Shown here: piece by piece, positions 1-10,370 of the stretch | How the letters are laid out: each line of letters begins with the position of its first letter | How positions within the stretch are numbered: the stretch's first letter is position 1 | Assembly (NCBI GenBank): GCA_945482615.1 | Contig: CALYRG010000001.1 | Span: 45,563 to 109,562 of the forward strand | From: an uncultured Clostridia bacterium | GTDB lineage: Bacteria; Bacillota; Clostridia; Oscillospirales; Oscillospiraceae | DNA length: 64,000 nt | Reading direction: 5' to 3' | Notes under the pieces: model-generated | Databases searched by the model: none | Seen by the model: only the letters and a program-made list of their open reading frames with translations | What the model was told of the DNA's origin: nothing | Made by a program: the position numbers and the translations under genes

Positions 1-308
1 CGGCTGCTGCAGGCAGTGCTGTATGCGCCGGACATCCTGCTGGTGGGACTGATGCAGAGAATTTCGTCCGCGTATTCGGCGGCCCTCCGGAAGGTGTCCA
101 TGTTCAGCTGCAGGTTCGGATGTGCTGTTGTGGGCAGCTTCTCACACCTGGGCAGCCGCGCAAAAAGCGTTGGAGGATCAATTTCCAGATTGTTCCGGAA
201 TTGCTCGGATTCCGAGAAAATGATCACATCCGGAATCATCAAAACACCATATTCCTCCGCCAGCTCCGGGGACAGGTCGCATACGGAATTTGTGACAACA
301 GCTACCAT
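1..308 (-). CDS. DegV family protein, N-terminal part (runs off the window edge)
   Basis: Reverse-strand translation from CAT at 306-308: MVAVVTNSVCDLSPELAEEYGVLMIPDVIIFSESEQFRNNLEIDPPTLFARLPRCEKLPTTAHPNLQLNMDTFRRAAEYADEILCISPTSRMSGAYSTA. This matches the DegV N-terminal pattern (TDS..DL..E.a..y.i.v.P; PTT..P). It is absent from the ORF track because its stop lies outside the window. Confidence 0.8.
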   Translation of the reverse strand, partial: MVAVVTNSVCDLSPELAEEYGVLMIPDVIIFSESEQFRNNLEIDPPTLFARLPRCEKLPTTAHPNLQLNMDTFRRAAEYADEILCISPTSRMSGAYSTACSS

Positions 309-563
309 AATCGGGCATCCCCTCTCTGTTTTATGTAAACGTGCACACGCCCGCATTTTTCTGTTTTCTATTCTAACATCATTCAAAAACATTGTCAATT
401 CCATTCGTTTTTTACTCGTCCGGATACCCTGTCATTCATTTCCCTGCTGCCGGAAAACCCGGTCTTTCCGGTTGATTTTTGGGGGGCAGATCGTGTAGAA
501 TCAAATCAGTCCGGCCGCGTCATGCGTCACGCAATTGCAAAGTTGAAGTCAGGGAGGACTGGA

Positions 564-1060
564 TGGGTATGACGATTATTCCGAAGGTAAAAGAAGAACG
601 CATTCTCAATGGGAATGCGGTGATCCACCGTGTACACTGGCTGTTTCCCGAGGAGACGGAAGACCGTCTGCGCAGCGCTGCCCAGGCGCTGTTCCCGGAT
701 GATCCTGCCGGGTATCCGGTCCGCGTTTCCCTGCTGGATACCGAATCTCAGGCCTACCGGCTGAGGATTCTGCCGGAGGGCGCCGAAGTTGAAGCGGACT
801 GCGCCGCGGCAGCCTTTTACGCCATGCAGTCTCTGGCCATGCTGCACCGTCTGTATGCCGGAACCATCCCATGCCGGGAAATCTCCGATGCGCCCGGCCT
901 GCCCTTCCGGGGCTTCATGCTGGATGTGACCCGGGGCCGGGTCCCGACCATGTCCAGCCTGAAGGCAATCGTCCGGCAGCTGGCCCGGTACAAGATCAAC
1001 AAGCTGCAAATATACATCGAAAACGCCTTTCCCTTCGAGCAAATGCCGGGTCGCCCATAA
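564..1060 (+). pseudogene. Truncated GH20-like beta-N-acetylhexosaminidase N-terminus
   Basis: MGMTIIPKVKEERIL...GLPFRGFMLDVTRGRVPTMSSLKAIVRQLARYKINKLQIYIENAFPF resembles a GH20b domain plus the first strand of the catalytic barrel. It then ends abruptly (EQMPGRP*) with no catalytic D-E pair. Confidence 0.6.
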
Positions 1061-1173
1061 TGGGTAACGCGGGCAATATGCATCGTAACAGAGCCCGGTC
1101 AATTCTGGGCGAATGATCCTTTCGCTGTGGATCATTTTCCCCCCTTGATTTGGCCCTGCGCCGTCAAAAAGGA

Positions 1174-1205
1174 CTCCCTTGCCAATAACGGCAAGGGAGC
1201 TTTTC
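1174..1205. terminator. Rho-independent terminator-like hairpin
   Basis: CTCCCTTGCC-AATAAC-GGCAAGGGAG followed by CTTTTC; A-run on the left side. Confidence 0.75.
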
Positions 1206-1263
1206 GTGTGGCGCGGTAATTGGGACTGGGACATGCAAAAAGCGAATAGCGACAAAAGTCCGG

Positions 1264-2463
1264 CTACAGGATCCGGGCCACATGCTCGGCCAGGCATTTC
1301 CAGTCATACTCCGTCAGCAGATGGGGGCCTTTGCGCAGATGGTAACCGATGGCACCCGCCTCTACAGGGGTGTTGACCGCCGGGAAGGATTCTTCCAGCC
1401 GGGGATTGCCGTAAAGTGCGTAAACTTCACTGGCCAGTACGGTGCTTCTGTGTTCCCCTTCCGGGTCAGCCCAGAAGTCTTCGCTGCCGCTGGCGACATG
1501 GAGCACTCGGGGCGCCACCAGGGCAAGGACTGTGTGCTGGTCAAAGGGCAGCGCGGCCTCCCTGCCTACAAATTTGCCGAAGGCCGGGGCAAACCAGTAG
1601 GGCATCATCAGATTGATGCTGGCCATATTCTCCCCGTGTTTGCCCCGCAGCTGGGCAGCACCGCAGCAGCCGGAGCCGTTGGGCATGACCCATGCGAACC
1701 GCTCATCCGTGACGCCGGCCCACAGGGCGGCCTTGCCGCAGCGGCTGTGACCGGTGACGCCGATCCTGCTGCTGTCAATTTCCGGCAGCGTCCGCAGGTA
1801 ATCCAGAACGCAGCTGGCCGCAAATGCCCAGATGGCCAGGACGCCCCACTCATTTTCCCCACGGTTTTTGGTGGTTCCGAAAATCGCAGCCAAACCGCTT
1901 TCAAAGGCGGCATCGTCCGGCTGCGCCTCGGTGGCGTAGAAGCCGGAAACCGCGTGGCCCATTTCCATCATCATGGGCACAGGCCAGTGGCCGTTGTCCA
2001 TGTCCACCGCCAGATCCAGCGCCCGGCGGGGGCCGCCCATGTCCATGGGGCCGTCCATGACAATGTTCAGCATACTGAGGATTTTGGGTAAATCCTCCAT
2101 TTTGAAGCCCTCGGGCATTTTCTGAGGCACCAGAACCCGGGACTGGCTGCAGATCAGCAGGGTGGCAGGGATTTTTTTTGCGGATTTCGGCAGGAAGGTG
2201 TACAGGGGAAAGGTATGACTGCCCAGTCCGGTGGTTACAGTGATGTCCGTAATCAGCCGGTCTGCCTTACCCTCCAGCACGGTCTGCCGGGATTTGAGTT
2301 CCCAGCTGACGGAATACGGCATTTCGGGGCGGCAGCCGTATTCGGTTTCGGCGATGGTCCGGACCATTGCCCGGCGACGGGCTTCCCATTCCGCTCTGCA
2401 TTCGCCGGGCTGCAGCAGCGCCGGAACATTCTCAAATGTCCGCATGGATGCCTCCTCAGTCAC
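1264..2463 (-). CDS. CE15-like glucuronoyl esterase / alpha-beta hydrolase
   Basis: 399 aa; nucleophile-elbow-like IGVTGHSRCGKAALWAGVTDERFAWVMPNGSGCCGA and late ...GSEDFWADPEGEH typical of bacterial CE15-like esterases. Confidence 0.7.
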   Translation of the reverse strand: MTEEASMRTFENVPALLQPGECRAEWEARRRAMVRTIAETEYGCRPEMPYSVSWELKSRQTVLEGKADRLITDITVTTGLGSHTFPLYTFLPKSAKKIPATLLICSQSRVLVPQKMPEGFKMEDLPKILSMLNIVMDGPMDMGGPRRALDLAVDMDNGHWPVPMMMEMGHAVSGFYATEAQPDDAAFESGLAAIFGTTKNRGENEWGVLAIWAFAASCVLDYLRTLPEIDSSRIGVTGHSRCGKAALWAGVTDERFAWVMPNGSGCCGAAQLRGKHGENMASINLMMPYWFAPAFGKFVGREAALPFDQHTVLALVAPRVLHVASGSEDFWADPEGEHRSTVLASEVYALYGNPRLEESFPAVNTPVEAGAIGYHLRKGPHLLTEYDWKCLAEHVARIL

Positions 2464-3865
2464 TGCTCAGAACGTCGGCCAGGTCGGGGGTTTCCAGTGA
2501 GCCGTCGGCGTTGCGGCCCAGGGCGACATTCATTTCAGCCAGCTTCTGGTTGTTCAGATTGTAAATAAAATGCATGGCCAGGAATGCGATCAGGCAGCCA
2601 ATAGCCGGCAGAATGCCGGACATGATTTTCAGATTGTTGGCAACCTCCATCGTCTGCTCGCTCTGCATTGCTGCCACATAGCCGCTGATGGACAGGCCCA
2701 CGGCGATAATGGAAGAAGAGAAGCTGGAGACAAACTTGGACAGGAAATTGTAGGTGGCGTAAACGGTGCCCTCCTCCCGGCGGCCGGTGATCATTTCCTG
2801 ATAATCGATGCAGTCGGCAATCAACGCCCACATCAGAAGGGTGAACAGGCCCATAAACGCACCGCTGACAAATTGCAGGGCGATCCAGACATAGGGGCTG
2901 GAAATGGGGGCAAAGGCCAGAATCATATCCACGACGAAGCTGCCCAGGAAGGGCCAGGAGCACAGGGCCTTTTTGCCGAAGCGCTTGGTCAGCGGGGTCA
3001 CGCAGGTCATGCACAGGACCATGGGCAGCATGGTGGCCAGATTGCTCAGGCTCAGCAGCTTGGTGTCCTTGAAGTAGCACATAAATACGTACTGGTTGGT
3101 GGACCCGGTGGAGAAGCAGAACAGCTTGAACACCAGCGTGCAGATGATCAGTCCAATCATGGGGCGGTTCTTGCCGATGGCCTTGAGGGTTGCGATGTAG
3201 TCAAATTTGACCTGTTCCTTCTTCGTGGGTTTGATCCGTTCTTCACACAGGAAGTAGGTCAGCATGAACGCGCCGAAGGAAATGACGCCCAGGACCAGGG
3301 TCAGGGGCAGGAAACGGCTGCCCACAGGATTGTTGTTCTTAAACAGCAACAGCGGGATGATGATCATCACCGGGAGATTTGCCAGCAGCGCACCGACGGA
3401 GCGGAAATTGGACAGCTGAGTACGCTGCACAGGGTCGGCGGTGATAACGGACGCCATGGAGCCATAGGGGATGTTCATGGCGGTGTAGGCGATGTCCCAC
3501 GCAATATAGGTGACCACACAGACGGCAATCCGCACCCAGTAGGGTGCGTCGGGAATGTTCAGGAATACCAGCGCACCGACAAAAACCAGGGGAATTGCGC
3601 TTCCCAGAATCCAGGGATGGAATTTACCGCGCTTGCCGGGACGGCCTGCATCCACCAGCGCTCCGATGATGGGATCGTCGAAGGCGTCAAAAATTTTGAT
3701 GATGGCGACGATGGTTGCATAGTGCAAGGGATTGATGCCGATGACATTGACATAGAAAAGCATCATGTAGGAGGTGATGATGGCGCAGCTCATGTTGCAG
3801 CCAAAGTCACCTGCCGCATAACCCAGCTTGTCACGCCAGCCGAAGGGACGGGAGGGGGTGGACAT
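2456..3865 (-). CDS. MFS transporter, GPH (glycoside-pentoside-hexuronide:cation) family
   Basis: 469 aa, 12 TM-like; N-terminal KLGYAAGDFGCNMSCAIITSYMMLFYVNVIGI and DAFDDPIIGALVDAGRPGKRGKFHPWIL motif. Confidence 0.9.
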   Translation of the reverse strand: MSTPSRPFGWRDKLGYAAGDFGCNMSCAIITSYMMLFYVNVIGINPLHYATIVAIIKIFDAFDDPIIGALVDAGRPGKRGKFHPWILGSAIPLVFVGALVFLNIPDAPYWVRIAVCVVTYIAWDIAYTAMNIPYGSMASVITADPVQRTQLSNFRSVGALLANLPVMIIIPLLLFKNNNPVGSRFLPLTLVLGVISFGAFMLTYFLCEERIKPTKKEQVKFDYIATLKAIGKNRPMIGLIICTLVFKLFCFSTGSTNQYVFMCYFKDTKLLSLSNLATMLPMVLCMTCVTPLTKRFGKKALCSWPFLGSFVVDMILAFAPISSPYVWIALQFVSGAFMGLFTLLMWALIADCIDYQEMITGRREEGTVYATYNFLSKFVSSFSSSIIAVGLSISGYVAAMQSEQTMEVANNLKIMSGILPAIGCLIAFLAMHFIYNLNNQKLAEMNVALGRNADGSLETPDLADVLSSD

Positions 3866-4017
3866 GTTGATTTCCTTCTTTCTTTATATTTGTGTCGTGA
3901 ATCTTCTCCACGGTAACACTAGTATATTGACTTTTCTTCAATATGTCTGGTAAAATATAATCAGATTTTCGTATTAAAAAGGAAAAAATGTCTTTAAATT
4001 TCATGGAGGGCAGGACG

Positions 4018-4749
4018 ATGAGCCGGATTCAGCAGCAGATGAACAATCCATATATTCATGACGCCGCCCACGAGCAGATTCTGCTGAAACGGTACGAGCA
4101 GTTCAGCGTGTTCAGCACCATGCTCCGCTTCGGTGATACACAGACGGTGTGGGACAATATCTCAGGCATTCTCGACAGCATCCACGAGGTCAACCGCCGT
4201 TATACGCCGGAGGAAGAAAACCAGTATCAGACCTTCGCGCGGCTGATTTCTGTCAATGTGATTCTCTCCATGGCCTGTCATAATACCGGTGTGCATCCGC
4301 TGTATATACACAGTGTCAGCCGCCGCTTTGACAAGGAGATTGCCCATTGTTCCATTGAGGGGGAACGGGAGCTGACCCGGCAGATGGTGGAATCTTACTG
4401 CAAACTGATCCGGAATGCCCATGTGGAGCATTACGGAGAATTTTCCGACCGGATTATCCGCATTCTGCTGTCCTCACTCACGGATCCGCCTTCTCTCGGG
4501 GAACTGGCCAAGCAAATGTATGTGTCATCGGCCACCGTTACCCGGCGGTTTAAGAAAGAAACCGGGCAGACCATTCCGGAATTTCTGAACAGAACCCGGA
4601 TCCGGGTGGCGAAGCTCTACATGCAGCAGAACGATATGAATCTTGGAGAGATTGCCCAAGCGGTGGGCTTTTGCGATGCAAGCTATTTCTCAAAGGTGTT
4701 CCTGCGTTATACCGGGTTGACCCCCACGGCGTATTTACACAATGGATAA
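4018..4749 (+). CDS. AraC family transcriptional regulator
   Basis: C-terminal HTH_18: LGELAKQMYVSSATVTRRFKKETGQTIPEFLNRTRIRVAKLYMQQNDMNLGEIAQAVGFCDASYFSKVFLRYTGLTPTAYL; GGAGGGC RBS before ATG 4018; divergent from the GPH symporter. Confidence 0.9.
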   Translation: MSRIQQQMNNPYIHDAAHEQILLKRYEQFSVFSTMLRFGDTQTVWDNISGILDSIHEVNRRYTPEEENQYQTFARLISVNVILSMACHNTGVHPLYIHSVSRRFDKEIAHCSIEGERELTRQMVESYCKLIRNAHVEHYGEFSDRIIRILLSSLTDPPSLGELAKQMYVSSATVTRRFKKETGQTIPEFLNRTRIRVAKLYMQQNDMNLGEIAQAVGFCDASYFSKVFLRYTGLTPTAYLHNG

Positions 4750-5067
4750 GTGCCGGGTTGAAAAGGGGCCGATGCTTGGGACGCGCATCCGCAAACAAGG
4801 CGCCCGCAAAGGCCAATCTGTTTCGGAACAGGGTTCGATTCCCGCAGAGCTTGTCTATCGGTTTCTTTACAAGAATACCGTCTGAAAATCGGTAATTTTC
4901 CTGTTGTAATCCTGTAATTTCACCCTTTCATTGGACTTGTGGAGATTTTACGGAATTTTACTTGAACCCGGCACAAAGTTGTGATAAAGTATATCAAATT
5001 GATACCATCGCGCGAAAAGCTGCTTTGGGGGAAGGATCGAATCCTTCCGGAGAAGGAGGGGGATCCT

Positions 5068-6672
5068 ATGAAAAAAAGCCGCCTGGAGCGAGTAACCGTG
5101 GCATTCTACTGCATCCTCCTGGCAGGATTCGTATCTTTTGCCGTGTATATGTTCTGCTTTGAGCACAATGCGGTGTACAGTGCCCGGGAGTTCGGCGGCT
5201 CCAGGGTTTTGCAGACAGGGGCAGAAAGAACCATCGCCGATCCTTCCGCACCGGCAGGCGTCCGCCGGGAATTTACCTGGACAATGCCGGATTGCGCCGC
5301 CGATGAAAACTGCCTGGCATTCTATGTGGTTCACCATTATGCTCAGGTCTGGTTCGATGACGCGCTGGTGTACAGCCTCTGCCCGGGGCCGGATAATCGG
5401 ATCGGCGGTTCCCCCAGCAGCAATTGGATTCTCATCCCTGTCTTCCCCGGGGACAGTGGGCGAAAGGTTACGGTTCTGCTGACCCCGGCTTATGAAAGCG
5501 TGGTCGACAGGAGGATTGACTTTCTCCTGGGCTCCCGCTCCTCGATTCTGACGGCCCAGATGAAGACGGATCTTCCCCAGCTTGCTTTGTCCTCGCTGTG
5601 TATTCTGATCGGGAATCTGCTGATGGTCGCGCAGCTGCTGATACTGTGGCAAAAAAAGGCATCAAGTTGGGAGCTGCTCTATTTGGGCCTGTTTGTCCTG
5701 CTGGTGGGTATCTGGCGAATTACGGATACCCGGTTATCGCCCATCCTGCTTTCCCGGAATCCCATGACCCTGGGCTACGTCACCATTGGAGCGCTGTTTC
5801 TCATTGTGGCCCCGATCCTTCTGTACATGAAGGCCTTTTACCGGGGCAGCGAGAAGCTGATTCTATCCGCCGCACTGCTGATCTGCGTGTCCTCCGCGGC
5901 AACGCTGCTGTGTCAGCTTTTGGGCATAGCGGAATTCAGGCAGACCCTGTTTGTAGCCCACCTTTCCATGATCGTATGCCTGGCGGTATTGCTGGCGGTC
6001 AGTGTGCGCTGCACCATAGCCGGCAGCAGCCAGCCCGGCGCGTGGGAATTGCTGCTGGTGCTGGCGGTCAGCTCCGTTGCGGATCTGATCTATTTCTACA
6101 TACACCGAAACTCCTCGGGCGTTCTGTTCACCGTTTTAGCTCTGGTCGTGTTTGCTTTCTATAAGCTTATTGACAGCGTTCTGAAAGCGAACCGCAAGGC
6201 CTATACGGATGTGAGAACGGGCCTTTTCAACAAAAACCGCTGGGATGAGCTGATGAAAAATTCCTACGGAAAAGAAGACTCCATCGGTGTCATCATGATG
6301 GACCTGAATGAACTGAAACACGTCAATGACACCCAGGGTCACGCCATGGGCGACAGAATGATCCTGAATTTCGCCAACATTCTCCGGAACACCATTCCGC
6401 CCAGCAACACCATCTGCCGCTGGGGCGGAGATGAATTTACCGTCATGACAATAGATGCCAGCCGGGAGAAGATGGAGCAGACTACGAATGCCATTGCGGA
6501 AGCGGTTGCAAGCTACAACGCTGCCGATGAACTGCCCAAAATCCATTACGCCTGCGGCTGGGCCCTTTCCTCCGAGTTCCCGGGACTGAGCCCCAGCGAG
6601 CTGCTGAGGGAGGCGGATAAACGGATGTATCTGGATAAGCGGCGCTGGTACGAAGCCAATGCCGGAAAATAG
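5068..6672 (+). CDS. Membrane-anchored diguanylate cyclase (GGDEF)
   Basis: Several TM segments then RTGLFNKNRWDELM...DLNELKHVNDTQGHAMGDRMI...CRWGGDEFTVM; RBS GGAGG before ATG 5068. Confidence 0.88.
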   Translation: MKKSRLERVTVAFYCILLAGFVSFAVYMFCFEHNAVYSAREFGGSRVLQTGAERTIADPSAPAGVRREFTWTMPDCAADENCLAFYVVHHYAQVWFDDALVYSLCPGPDNRIGGSPSSNWILIPVFPGDSGRKVTVLLTPAYESVVDRRIDFLLGSRSSILTAQMKTDLPQLALSSLCILIGNLLMVAQLLILWQKKASSWELLYLGLFVLLVGIWRITDTRLSPILLSRNPMTLGYVTIGALFLIVAPILLYMKAFYRGSEKLILSAALLICVSSAATLLCQLLGIAEFRQTLFVAHLSMIVCLAVLLAVSVRCTIAGSSQPGAWELLLVLAVSSVADLIYFYIHRNSSGVLFTVLALVVFAFYKLIDSVLKANRKAYTDVRTGLFNKNRWDELMKNSYGKEDSIGVIMMDLNELKHVNDTQGHAMGDRMILNFANILRNTIPPSNTICRWGGDEFTVMTIDASREKMEQTTNAIAEAVASYNAADELPKIHYACGWALSSEFPGLSPSELLREADKRMYLDKRRWYEANAGK

Positions 6673-6722
6673 CGGCACACCCAAGCCCGGTGCCGCGAGG
6701 AAACGCAGAAGGAAGCTGAGGT

Positions 6723-8060
6723 ATGGAAGGATCTGTTTTTGAAGCCAGATCGGTTCCCCGCGCCTACTTTGGGATGGCCCTGCCAGGTGTGTTCAGCATG
6801 GTCATCACCATCATCTACAACATCACCGACACCTACTTTATTTCCCTGACCCACAACACCGCTCTGGTTGCCGGTGTCAGCCTGTGTGCCCCTCTGTTTA
6901 CCCTGCTGATGGCCTTCGGCAACATTTTCGGTCAGGGCGGAAGCTCCCTGATCAGCCGTCTGGTGGGCAGGAATGACCAGGAAAACCTGCACCGGGTCAG
7001 CTCCTTCTGCTTCTATGCCGCCATAGCCTTTGGCATTGCCTCCGGGGCACTGATGCTGCTGCTGCGCAGACCGATCCTGACCCTTCTGGGAGCGGATGCC
7101 GATACCGCCCAATACGCCGCGCCCTACTACACCTGGTTCGCTGTCGGCGCTCCCGCCATGGTGCTGACCTTTATCCACACCAATCTCCTGCGGGCGGAGG
7201 GCAAGTCCAGACAGTCCATGATCGCCTCCGTGGGCGGCTCCGTTGTGAATATCATCCTGGACCCCATTCTGATCTTCGGCTGCAGGCTGGGCGCGGCAGG
7301 TGCTGCCATTGCCACCGTGCTGGGCTACATCTTTACGGACCTGTACTGCATCTGTGTGGTGCTGCGCACCAGCCGGTTCCTCTCCATCGATCCCCGGAAG
7401 TGGAGAATCTGCCGGGCCTTTGTGGGACAGATCTTCGGCATCGGCACCTCCGCCGCCCTGTCCAACATCACCTCCAGCTTTTGTCTGGTCCTCACCAATC
7501 AGCATCTGCTTCCCTACGGCAGCGATAAAATTGCAGCCATGGGCATCGTGCAGAAGGTGAGCATGGTGGTCATGCTGGTGATCGTGGGCTTCTCCTTCGG
7601 CGGTGCCCCACTGGTGGGTTTCTACTATGGCTCCGGGGACAAAGAGAAGCTTCGCCAGCTTCTGTCCTTCGTGCTGAAATTCCTGTGCGCCCTGGCCCTT
7701 GTCATGTCCGCCGCCATGATCCTTCTGGCCCCGGCGGCCATCCGGCTGTTCCTCCAGGAGGAGGCGCTGGTGCAAACCGGCGTAAGTATGCTCCGGCTCC
7801 AGGTGGCCGGTATGGTCTTCATGGCGGTGGTGCTGTTTACCACCATCATCTTCCAGGCCACCGGCAAGACCCTTCCGGCTATGGTACTGTCCCTGTCCCG
7901 GCAGGGCGTGGTGTTCCTTGTGGTGCTGCTTGCCGCCACATACCTTGCAGGGTACCACGGCATCCTCATGACCCAGGTCATCTCCGATCTGATCTCCGCC
8001 GGCATTGCCCTGGGTCTGCTGCTCCATCTGAAGCGCACAGACCCGCTGCTGAAAAACTGA
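6723..8060 (+). CDS. MATE family efflux transporter
   Basis: 445 aa, GMALPGVFSMVITIIYNITDTYFISLTHNTALVAGVSLCAPLFTLLMAFGNIFGQGGSSLISR. Confidence 0.9.
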   Translation: MEGSVFEARSVPRAYFGMALPGVFSMVITIIYNITDTYFISLTHNTALVAGVSLCAPLFTLLMAFGNIFGQGGSSLISRLVGRNDQENLHRVSSFCFYAAIAFGIASGALMLLLRRPILTLLGADADTAQYAAPYYTWFAVGAPAMVLTFIHTNLLRAEGKSRQSMIASVGGSVVNIILDPILIFGCRLGAAGAAIATVLGYIFTDLYCICVVLRTSRFLSIDPRKWRICRAFVGQIFGIGTSAALSNITSSFCLVLTNQHLLPYGSDKIAAMGIVQKVSMVVMLVIVGFSFGGAPLVGFYYGSGDKEKLRQLLSFVLKFLCALALVMSAAMILLAPAAIRLFLQEEALVQTGVSMLRLQVAGMVFMAVVLFTTIIFQATGKTLPAMVLSLSRQGVVFLVVLLAATYLAGYHGILMTQVISDLISAGIALGLLLHLKRTDPLLKN

Positions 8061-8068
8061 TTGCCCTT

Positions 8069-8101
8069 CCGCCGTGCTTCAACCGGAGTACGGCGGTTTT
8101 T
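8069..8101 (+). terminator. Intrinsic terminator
   Basis: CCGCCGT...ACGGCGG followed by TTTTTC. Confidence 0.7.
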
Positions 8102-8176
8102 CGTCAAAACGCAGCAATTCCATGTTGCCATAGAGTATTCTTTGTGCTAAAATAACCACATCCTGTTTGTGGAGGC

Positions 8177-10333
8177 GTGAATTGCATGGAACATACAGAT
8201 ACCTTTCCCTCCCAATGCTACGCCAACCGGGAGCTATCCTGGCTGCAATTTAACGAGCGCGTTCTGGAGGAGGCGGCGGACTGCGCCAATCCTCTGATGG
8301 AGCGGCTGAATTTTGTATCCATTTTTCAGAGCAATCTGGATGAGTTTTATATGGTTCGGGTGGGTATGCTCATGGACACCCTGGACATGGGCATTACCGA
8401 CGACAAGCTGGGCATGACCAGCGCCCAGCAGCTGAGCGCCGTGCTGGAGCGTACCCGGGAGCTGCTGTCTCAGCGGGACCGGCTGTTTAAGAGCCTGATG
8501 CAGGAGCTTACCATGAGCGGTGTGGAGCTTTGCCGGTTTGCCTCCCTGTCTGACAAAACCCAAGCCGTGCTGGAAAAATACTTCCGCTCCAATGTACTGC
8601 CGCTGCTGTCCCCCCAAATCGTGGGCCGCAAGCAGCCCTTCCCCTTCCTGCGCAACAAATCCATCTATGCCATTGCCTCCCTGAAGAGCAAGGACGGCAC
8701 CGTGAGTATGGGCATCGTCCCCTGCGAGGATGGGGTGCTTCCACGGCTGGTGAGTGTACCCGGGGAGGGGCGGCGGTTTGTGCTGATGGAGGAGCTGATT
8801 CTGGGCTTCCTTCCCAAGGTTTTCGCCCGGTGCAAGGTTGAGGAATCGGTTCTGGTGCGGCTGGTGCGCAGTGCAGACATTGAGGTGGACGATTCCGCAG
8901 CGGATGCCGACGACCTGCTGCCGGAGGAATACCGCAAACGGATGGAAAAGCTCATTCGCCGCCGGAAGAAGCTGAGCCCCGTCAAACTGGAATACAAGGG
9001 CCGTATGTCCGATCCCCTCCGTTCCAACCTGAGTAAGCTCTTGGGCCTGAGCAAAAAGCACATGTTTGCAGGCTCTGTGCCTCTGGATCTGTCCCTGATT
9101 TCCCTGCTGCGGGATCAGCTCCGGGAGGACACCACCCTGTTCTATCCCCGGCGGGTGCCTCAGGACAGCCCCGCCGTTTCCCTGCGGCAGTCCGTCACCG
9201 AGCAGATTCGCCGCGCAGATATTCTCCTCGCCTACCCCTACGAAAGCATCCGCCCGCTGCTGCGGCTGCTGCGGGAGGCGGGCCGGGATCCGGAGGTGGT
9301 TTCCATCCGGATCAGCCTCTATCGGGTGGCCCGGAACAGCAAGATCATCGAGGCCCTGGTGGATGCCGCCGAGAACGGCAAGGATGTTACCGCCGTGGTG
9401 GAGCTGAAGGCCCGGTTTGACGAGGAAAACAACATCGGCTGGTCCCGGGTGCTGGAGGACGCAGGCTGCCGTGTGATCTACGGTCTGGAGGGCATGAAGG
9501 TTCACGCCAAGCTGCTGCTGATTACCCGGATGCACAACGGTCAGGTCGAGTACATCACCCACGTGGGCACCGGCAACTACAACGAGGACACGGTGCGGCT
9601 GTACACCGACCTTTCCCTGCTCACCGCCCGGCCGGATATCGGCGCGGAGGTGGCGGAGGTTCTTACTGGGCTGTCCATGGGTCAGCTGGTGGAGCACACC
9701 GAGCAGCTCCTGGTCTCGCCTCTGGGCCTGCGGCCTATGGTGCTGAACAGGATCGACGGTGAGATCCTTCAAGCCCGCAGCGGAGCCGAAGCATACCTGG
9801 GTTTTAAGCTCAACGGTCTGACGGACAAGGTTATCATTGACAAGCTCATTGAAGCCTCCCGGGCGGGGGTACACATCGATCTTCTGGTGCGGGGCATCTG
9901 CTGCCTGGTGGGCGGTGTCCCCGGTTACACCGACAATATCCGGGTGTGCAGCATCGTGGGCCGCTACCTGGAGCACAGCCGCATTTACATCTTCGGCACC
10001 CAGCAGCGGCGGCAGGTCTATATTTCCTCTGCCGACTTCATGACCCGCAACACCACCCGCCGGGTGGAGGTTGCAGCTCCCATACTGGACGAGGCGCTCA
10101 GGAAGCGGGTGGAGGGCATGTTCTTTGACCAGCTCCGGGACACCGCCAAGCTCCGGCTTCAGCAGCCGGACGGCACCTACCGGAGCATCCGCCAGAACAG
10201 TCCCGGACTGTTCAATTCTCAGGAGGCCTTCGCCGGGCGTGCCAGTGCCAGCGCCCCCCGGGAGGAAGATCCCGGGAAAGCGCCCTCCGGCGGTGTGATT
10301 GCATGGCTGAAAAAACTGTTTTCCAAGGGATAA
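8177..10333 (+). CDS. ppk1: Polyphosphate kinase 1
   Basis: 718 aa; NRELSWLQFNERVLEEA...LNFVSIFQSNLDEFYMVRV, VVSIRISLYRVARNSKIIEALVDAAENGKDVTAVVELKARFDEENNIGWSRVLEDAGCRVIYGLEGMKVHAKLLLI. Start is GTG 8177 or ATG 8186. Confidence 0.95.
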   Translation: MNCMEHTDTFPSQCYANRELSWLQFNERVLEEAADCANPLMERLNFVSIFQSNLDEFYMVRVGMLMDTLDMGITDDKLGMTSAQQLSAVLERTRELLSQRDRLFKSLMQELTMSGVELCRFASLSDKTQAVLEKYFRSNVLPLLSPQIVGRKQPFPFLRNKSIYAIASLKSKDGTVSMGIVPCEDGVLPRLVSVPGEGRRFVLMEELILGFLPKVFARCKVEESVLVRLVRSADIEVDDSAADADDLLPEEYRKRMEKLIRRRKKLSPVKLEYKGRMSDPLRSNLSKLLGLSKKHMFAGSVPLDLSLISLLRDQLREDTTLFYPRRVPQDSPAVSLRQSVTEQIRRADILLAYPYESIRPLLRLLREAGRDPEVVSIRISLYRVARNSKIIEALVDAAENGKDVTAVVELKARFDEENNIGWSRVLEDAGCRVIYGLEGMKVHAKLLLITRMHNGQVEYITHVGTGNYNEDTVRLYTDLSLLTARPDIGAEVAEVLTGLSMGQLVEHTEQLLVSPLGLRPMVLNRIDGEILQARSGAEAYLGFKLNGLTDKVIIDKLIEASRAGVHIDLLVRGICCLVGGVPGYTDNIRVCSIVGRYLEHSRIYIFGTQQRRQVYISSADFMTRNTTRRVEVAAPILDEALRKRVEGMFFDQLRDTAKLRLQQPDGTYRSIRQNSPGLFNSQEAFAGRASASAPREEDPGKAPSGGVIAWLKKLFSKG

Positions 10334-10370
10334 AGCAGAAAACCGATTAATATAGAAGGGAGATTTCATT

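Noticed and set aside
16-498. 160-aa + strand ORF
   Set aside because: Antisense to the DegV N-terminus and its upstream region; no domain.
2570-3916. 448-aa + strand ORF and similar long antisense ORFs at 6546-8027, 8234-10456, 18502-19935, 22356-24176, 32907-34598, 35308-36747, 38439-39818, 54357-55676
   Set aside because: All mirror well-supported coding genes on the other strand and lack RBS or recognisable domains.
4760-4860. tRNA-like T-arm (GGGTTCGATTCCCGC)
   Set aside because: No complete cloverleaf, acceptor stem or anticodon arm could be formed.
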